Source of the DNA: Neckera pumila
Lineage: Eukaryota > Streptophyta > Bryopsida > Hypnales > Neckeraceae
DNA: 64,000 bases
NCBI GenBank assembly: GCA_963969595.1
Contig: OZ018408.1
Location: 8,057,823 to 8,121,822, forward strand
Direction: 5' to 3'
Positions 59,208 to 64,000 of this stretch are shown here, in pieces. Numbering within the stretch: the first letter of the stretch is position 1; each line of letters opens with the position of its first letter. Both the position numbers and the translations under genes were made by a program. Below the pieces are notes generated by a model. It saw only the letters and a list, made by a program, of their open reading frames with translations, searched no databases and was not told the DNA's origin.

Positions 59208-61224
59208 TGGCATGGCAGCTGTTGCTCAAAGAAAGGGAGAACGCTAGGAACCTGTCGACCATGCGCTTTGGCGGTGTCCATGAACTCCGCCCACGTGAAG
59301 GGTCGATACACTGCAGGCCGCTGCGAGTCCACGAGGTCCGGGACTGCCTGCAGCAGCGTCGGACTGTCCCACGGCGTGAGGAAGTAGGCGATGGACAAGC
59401 GGGATTCTGTGGTGGGCGCTATGGCTCGGTGTTGGATGCTCCTGTACTGCCCGTTGCTCAGCACCTGCTTTTGTGGGGTTTCAATCAACGCCACCACTTT
59501 CATTTCATTCGCAATTTCACTTTCTCAAATCTCCACGACGGGGTAACCATTTAGACACTGTCTCTGGATTTAATTATTCTTTGAAGGTGTCTGGTTTCTA
59601 TTAGGAAGAGAAGGAGAAAACTGAACTGAACAAAAAGCTCACTTGGGTCCCGCATGAACAATCAGATACTTTCATTAACATTCAGACACATTCGTGATCA
59701 CTCTAATTTGTTTCGTGATCAATCAAACTGTCCTCGTTAAGATTCACATGCTAGGTAATTGGAATCCGGAGCCTGGTCTTGGAAACCAATACATCCTTCG
59801 CAGCTCAACATATATTGGTCATCAAGGCCAGACTCGTCATTCATGCTACTTAGTAAATTTCAATAAGTATTTAGGGGGGTGCTAGAGTTCCAGACTCGTG
59901 CTCCGAGAATGGAGGCAACTTGGGAAACACTTGAAATCTCTACCAGGACCCTAATTTTTTGAGACGAAATTTCATTAATTCGTTCCATTTCAGCTCCTCC
60001 AGACTTGAGCCCATTCCGGATTCATCCCATTCCAGAAATTAGACATAGTTTACGATTGAATTTGAGAATCGTTTCTCCACGCGGAAGTGAACGCTCGCAC
60101 TCAGAGCACCCCTATTGAACATGAGCAAAGCAACGCACCTGCATGATATCAGCCACATTGATGCAGAAGGAATCGGTTTGAGGGAGAATGGGCATCCATC
60201 GCCCATCTTTGAGCACTTCCAGTCCACTAACATCCTGTTGGTGCAGAATCGTCAACAGATGTCCGTCGACATGCGGAATGAGCCCCAGCACTTGCTCTGC
60301 ACCTTTCGATTTGTGATAGTAGTTTGCACGTATCACTCCTTGCGATTCCTTCTTGTGCACCTCAAAGTGCCTCGCATCGACTCGCAGACCCTGGATCATG
60401 ATGTCCAGAATCTCCATCGCCAGCGTTCGAAACGCCAAGTTGGATTCCTCGTAAACCGCTCTGCCATCATACACCAGAAACAGCCACACTCGTCGTCGTT
60501 GCTTGAAATTACGAAGCCGGCGCTTTGAAGATTCGATTCCAAATTCTAAAACAAACCTCCTTCACTACAGCCTAACGACTTCGGGTTTCAGGGTTTGACA
60601 CATGCGCATTAACACGGCCAGTAACCGAGAGTGACTTACACGAATTCTTCGCTGGCGTTGGGGAACAACTGCTGGGCGTAACCGAGAAGCTGCTGCTGAT
60701 CCCTGACTTGGAAAACCTCCATTGGTCCATTTTTAGGTCGGAAATCGTAACCCCATTGCGACCCCCCTGAGTGCCTCCGGGACACCGTGTCTTTTCTCTC
60801 TGGAGGGAGAGCAAACACATCCAACGATTGCTTGCGGAACTTTTGGACAAGCTCCATTGACACTCCATGGTTGACAACCTGGCAATTGATGATTGGAATG
60901 AAAATTTGCAGGTGAGCCGTCCGCTAAAGCATCACAGGAAAGAGAAAGCAGGCGAGAATTCTAAACCTGGAAGAAACCCCAGTCGCGGCAAGCGGCGGCA
61001 ATTCGCTGGCTCCCGCGAGGATCGCCTGCTCGGAGCTGCGCCAAATCTACAACGGGGACCTCATCAACGAGTGGAGTTGTTTCTGGAGATCCCATATGCT
61101 CCACAGCTGCTGCTTGTGAGCTCCGAAGATTCCCCGCATGCCGGAATTGGAGTGGCGGAACTACGTGCTGTGGAAGTCCTTGCAAAGTTCCCATGGATGA
61201 TAATGAGGAGATCATACCCATCAC
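59177..61224 (-). CDS. 2-oxoglutarate/Fe(II)-dependent dioxygenase
   Basis: Soluble plant DOXC-type oxygenase; this broad class includes gibberellin, flavonoid and other oxidases, and the substrate cannot be told. Four exons, in phase: 61224-60967, 60878-60640, 60460-60139, 59464-59177; about 368 residues, usual for the class. N-terminal DIOX_N part (PVVDLAQLRAGD, ACRDWGFFQ|VVNHGV). Fe(II) ligands H-x-D in IPHVDGHL and the distal His in SIQHRAI; the 2-oxoglutarate-binding R-x-S is SRLSIAYF. The start ATG at 61224 has close alternatives (61221, 61215). The last residues (QTLNPKNPKP) and the stop are encoded by the telomere-like tract at 59171-59207, so the original C-terminus may have been replaced. 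Confidence 0.9.
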
Positions 61225-61760
61225 GTCCGAATTTTGTTACAAATTGTTCTGATTTCGACTCGATCGACAAAAAGCTCAACGATGCGTTACCGTCTGAGGT
61301 GATCTACCATGTGGGCATGTGCGTTCAGAACTGATGCTTATCTACATCGTCGCTTAGGTTTTGTAAGATAAAACTGGTGCCTCATGTTCAATGGATAAAA
61401 AGAAATTTCATGCAGCCTGAAGCAATATGACCGAAACAGTGATTCGTGGTCGGCTCCAGCGGCCCCACCGCCAGTGTTCACAGAAGTGGCTAAATTTCGC
61501 TCCATTGCTACTAAAAATTTTCAGGAGCTAAAAGTGTATTGGAAAAAATCGTTGAAAAAAATTAGATTTTAGTCAAGATTGCAACAAACAATAGAATTTG
61601 GTAGCCAATGTGCAACTTCCTCTACATTGGAATTAGCATCTATTTCGTTAGTTTTGTATTATAGTACTCGCAATAATCCTTTAAAACTTGCAAAATCCTA
61701 TCTTTTCTATTTTTATAAATACTAATCACTCTCAAGGTAGCCAAAATTGATGCCTATCAA
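61225..61760. other. Upstream region of the dioxygenase gene
   Basis: No clear TATA box seen on the minus strand close to the ATG. Otherwise unassigned. Confidence 0.4.
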
Positions 61761-62113
61761 TCAATACCTTAAATGAGGCTGTTTGTTTGTTTGTTTGTTT
61801 GTTTTGTTTGTAGCATGGACAACTTCCTGACAGTGCGTCCCCTGGCCGCGTGCTTGGTACCGTCGGAAAGCTCTCGCCGAGGAGGGGTGCACCGGCTTGG
61901 TTTCGTGGCGTTTGGAGCGGTGGTGCAAAAGTTATTGAATTTCAAAGTATTTATTGATTAAAAAATTAGAAAATTACTTTTACTTTGATTTTGGTGGCGT
62001 TCTTGGTACTGGGAGTGGAACCAAGAGTAGAATCGGAAGTAGAATCGGAAGTAGAACCAGGAGTGGAACCGGGAGTAGATGAAAATTGGGCCAATGGCAT
62101 AGGGTCACACTAG
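61761..62113 (+). mobile_element. Non-autonomous Helitron-like element, copy 5
   Basis: Flanking A, start TCAATACCTTAAATGAGGCT (same as copy 3), short (GTTT)n run, GC-rich block, then a 12-bp minisatellite (62015-62080, units like GTAGAATCGGAA/GTGGAACCGGGA), end ..GGGTCACACTAG followed by T. Confidence 0.7.
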
Positions 62114-62846
62114 TTTGTCTTGGAGGTAGCATATTGCACTAAATCCTAATAACTTAGGTAGCATGTTGTACTAAATTCAGTAAAGCAGTTCTGGGATCAC
62201 TACCCACCGCTGTTTGGACAGCAACTTCTTGACTAGGGTTACTGATCCAACAGAAATTTCATAGGCAATTCTTTCTCAAGTTCAACTGCTCACCACATCC
62301 TTCGAAATGCAAATTTGCTATAGTGACATTTACATTCGGATACGTGCACAACGAGCCACAGATCTATGAGATTGTCTAACAACTAACCAAGAGTTGAACA
62401 TAAATTGCAACAAAAACCATGACGAAGTAGGGACTTGGTACATCAGTATCCTCATTGAATAATAATTTCCTCCGAACCACAACATCTCTTCTGGATACAC
62501 GTGATGCCCAATTACTAATTCTCGGGCATTCTTTATCTCCGTCTTCACAGCTATCGAGATACATAAAAAAGAATTGAAAGAGGGGGGTATACTTATGAGA
62601 ATGAGATTGAGCAAAATTGCTCGAGGCCTTGGGACAACAATCACAACCCCCTTGCTCCAATTCTTTCGAACAACTGGCAAAATTAATCAACGAGTCTGAC
62701 CTAAAGATCTTCTAGAGCTGATCCACAGTATGCCGGAAAACTCGTCCAAGATCCATTGTGCTAACCCGTTCATGTCCAATAAAAGCAGGAAACTTAAGTC
62801 ATGAAGAAGAGAAGCTTCAGCCTGCACAAGTCTGCCTCCTCGTGAT
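62114..62846. other. Spacer downstream of the isomerase gene
   Basis: Minus ORFs at 62330-62690 (up to 116 codons) show no known domain and may be chance or 3' UTR readings. Confidence 0.4.
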
Positions 62847-63462
62847 TCAAGCCGACACTCCCTCTGAGCTCTTCAAGCTCTCCACGAACTCCGAAAACTC
62901 CACAACCGAAGTCTCGTCGCCGTCCTTTGTGCCGACCAACACCTTGTGCGCCACCTTGATGAACAGCCCGTTTTCAATCACGCCAGGAATCATGTTGATC
63001 TTGTTCTCCAGGTCGGCGGGGTCCTTCACACCTTCTGGGAATCTCACGTCCACCACCATGTTGCCCTGCCACACACCACATTCCATCCATCATGTCCTGC
63101 TCCTCAACTAGAGCGAATACTTACACTAATACAAACTGAGCTTGATGCAAGTCTCTCACGAATAGTCTGAAGAAGTGCTTGGAACTTATGATCGGGAAGC
63201 TCACCAGGTCCGTGATGACAGGGCCATCCTTTCGAAGAGCAGTGCGAATTTCGGGCTGTCCACCCAAAGCAGCCAAAGCGCGCACAACAGGAGCCAAGGC
63301 GAAAGGCAGCACCTCCACTGGCAGAGGAAATGTGAGACCCAGCGTCTTCACCACTTTGGATTCGTCGATGAGGATAACGCATTCCTTGGCGATGGAGTCC
63401 ACCACCTTCTCCATAGTGTGAGCCGCTCCCCCGCCCTTGATCAAGTTCATGCCTGAATCCAC
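62847..63462 (-). CDS. RPI: Ribose-5-phosphate isomerase A, 3' exons (5' part beyond window)
   Basis: Interconverts ribose-5-phosphate and ribulose-5-phosphate in the Calvin cycle and pentose phosphate pathway. Two exons are visible: 63462-63205 and 63065-62847, joined in phase (VITDL|GNMVVDV). Family landmarks in order: [40 protein letters not shown], and [10 protein letters not shown] near the C-terminus. The substrate-binding GGG and EK pair are present. The first visible exon begins after an AG acceptor at VDSGMN, so N-terminal exons with the transit peptide, the TG.GSG phosphate loop and DGADE should lie upstream, beyond 63463 or off the window. Confidence 0.85.
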
Positions 63463-64000
63463 CTGCAATCACGACCCACCGGCTGTCAACATTACAAAAC
63501 GACAAGGCTCAAGTTGATCAGAAATTTCGAATCACTAAACATTCTGGAGGCACAAGTTCAATATAGAATGATCCCTGACTGACCGAATGCAAACTCTGAA
63601 AGCGTCTTCAAAGACGGCCATTTGCAATTCCGTGGCATGCTTATCCCTTCAAGACTATCATATTCAGGCCAAAATTCTCTATTAACTAAAACCAAATCAG
63701 TACAAGCTCATATTGATCCCAAAGGACCGGGGATTCATGGTGTTCAATGACCACTTCGATTGATCATATTGTGGAAAATGTAATTCAGAAAGGGCCAAAT
63801 TTTATATCGCCAGAAACAGAGAAGAACGTGATTTGGTCCAAAAACAAAGAAAATTGGACAAAAGAAAGGTCCCATACGACCCTCCGTATTCAAAACTGCC
63901 CCCAAGTTACATGAGGTCTCGTCGAGGAGTTAACCTCATTCCTACAATTTACAAACTCTGTCCCAGTTGGCATTGCAAGATATTTGAAGGATTCTATTCA
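63463..64000. other. Probable intron of the isomerase gene, to window end
   Basis: No further isomerase exon was recognised up to the window edge. Confidence 0.4.

Noticed and set aside
62330..62690. Two overlapping minus-strand ORFs (116 and 104 codons)
   Set aside because: No recognised domain; they lie in the spacer or 3' flank of the isomerase gene and overlap each other in different frames.
1..64000. CRISPR array, prokaryotic operon or defence system
   Set aside because: Spliced plant genes throughout; the regular repeats found are degenerate satellites and a microsatellite, not spacer arrays.
1..64000. tRNA or rRNA genes
   Set aside because: No tRNA A/B box pair or rRNA core sequence was noticed while reading; a tRNAscan/Rfam run would be needed to exclude them.

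Overview
The window is nuclear DNA of a land plant: spliced genes with short AT-rich introns, chloroplast-type proteins (an RH39-like DEAD-box helicase, an SP1-like organelle E3 ligase, ribose-5-phosphate isomerase) and large AT-rich, transposon-filled spacers. I cannot name the species. Low gene density, GC-richer exons in a very AT-rich background and abundant small DNA transposons would fit a bryophyte-like or other non-flowering lineage, but that is only an impression. All exon models below were built by eye from reading frame, GT/AG sites and family conservation. Layout. 1-13 kb: repeats, a decayed Ty3/Gypsy piece, a broken 5' fragment of a probable chloroplast pseudouridine synthase, two degenerate tandem-repeat tracts, and a Helitron-like element. 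13.2-17.5 kb: C-terminal half of an RNF216/TRIAD3-like RBR ubiquitin ligase on the plus strand, with signs of decay and a repeat nested in its largest intron. 20.6-45.5 kb: a large inverted duplication. Its arms (about 20.64-27.60 and 39.58-45.46 kb) each carry a five-exon GDSL lipase/esterase gene, pointing toward each other. The 12-kb loop holds the SP1-like E3 ligase (minus) and the RH39-like helicase (plus). A third, gene-less copy of the flanking part of the arm lies at 48.1-52.1 kb. 46-58.4 kb: transposon territory, with a Helitron-like element carrying a long CAAA microsatellite, a 500-bp LTR with an HSE-like array, a long-TIR fold-back element and many TTAA-flanked elements. 59.2-61.2 kb: a four-exon 2-oxoglutarate/Fe(II) dioxygenase (minus). 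62.8-63.5 kb to the window edge: the 3' part of ribose-5-phosphate isomerase (minus). The genes do not form one pathway; this is an ordinary plant neighbourhood with a local GDSL duplication. The most unusual content is mobile. First, a non-autonomous family of about 0.92 kb lies between exact TTAA duplications with CCCCTAAAGGACCA inverted ends (five near-full copies plus shorter relatives); two insertions are confirmed by empty sites in the paralogous arms. This is a piggyBac-like signature. Second, a Helitron-like family has A|TC starts and CTAG|T ends. Third, a solo or truncated LTR has a heat-shock-element-like palindrome array placed just upstream of its TATA box. A 558-bp stretch of complete identity between the two otherwise diverged GDSL copies points to recent gene conversion.
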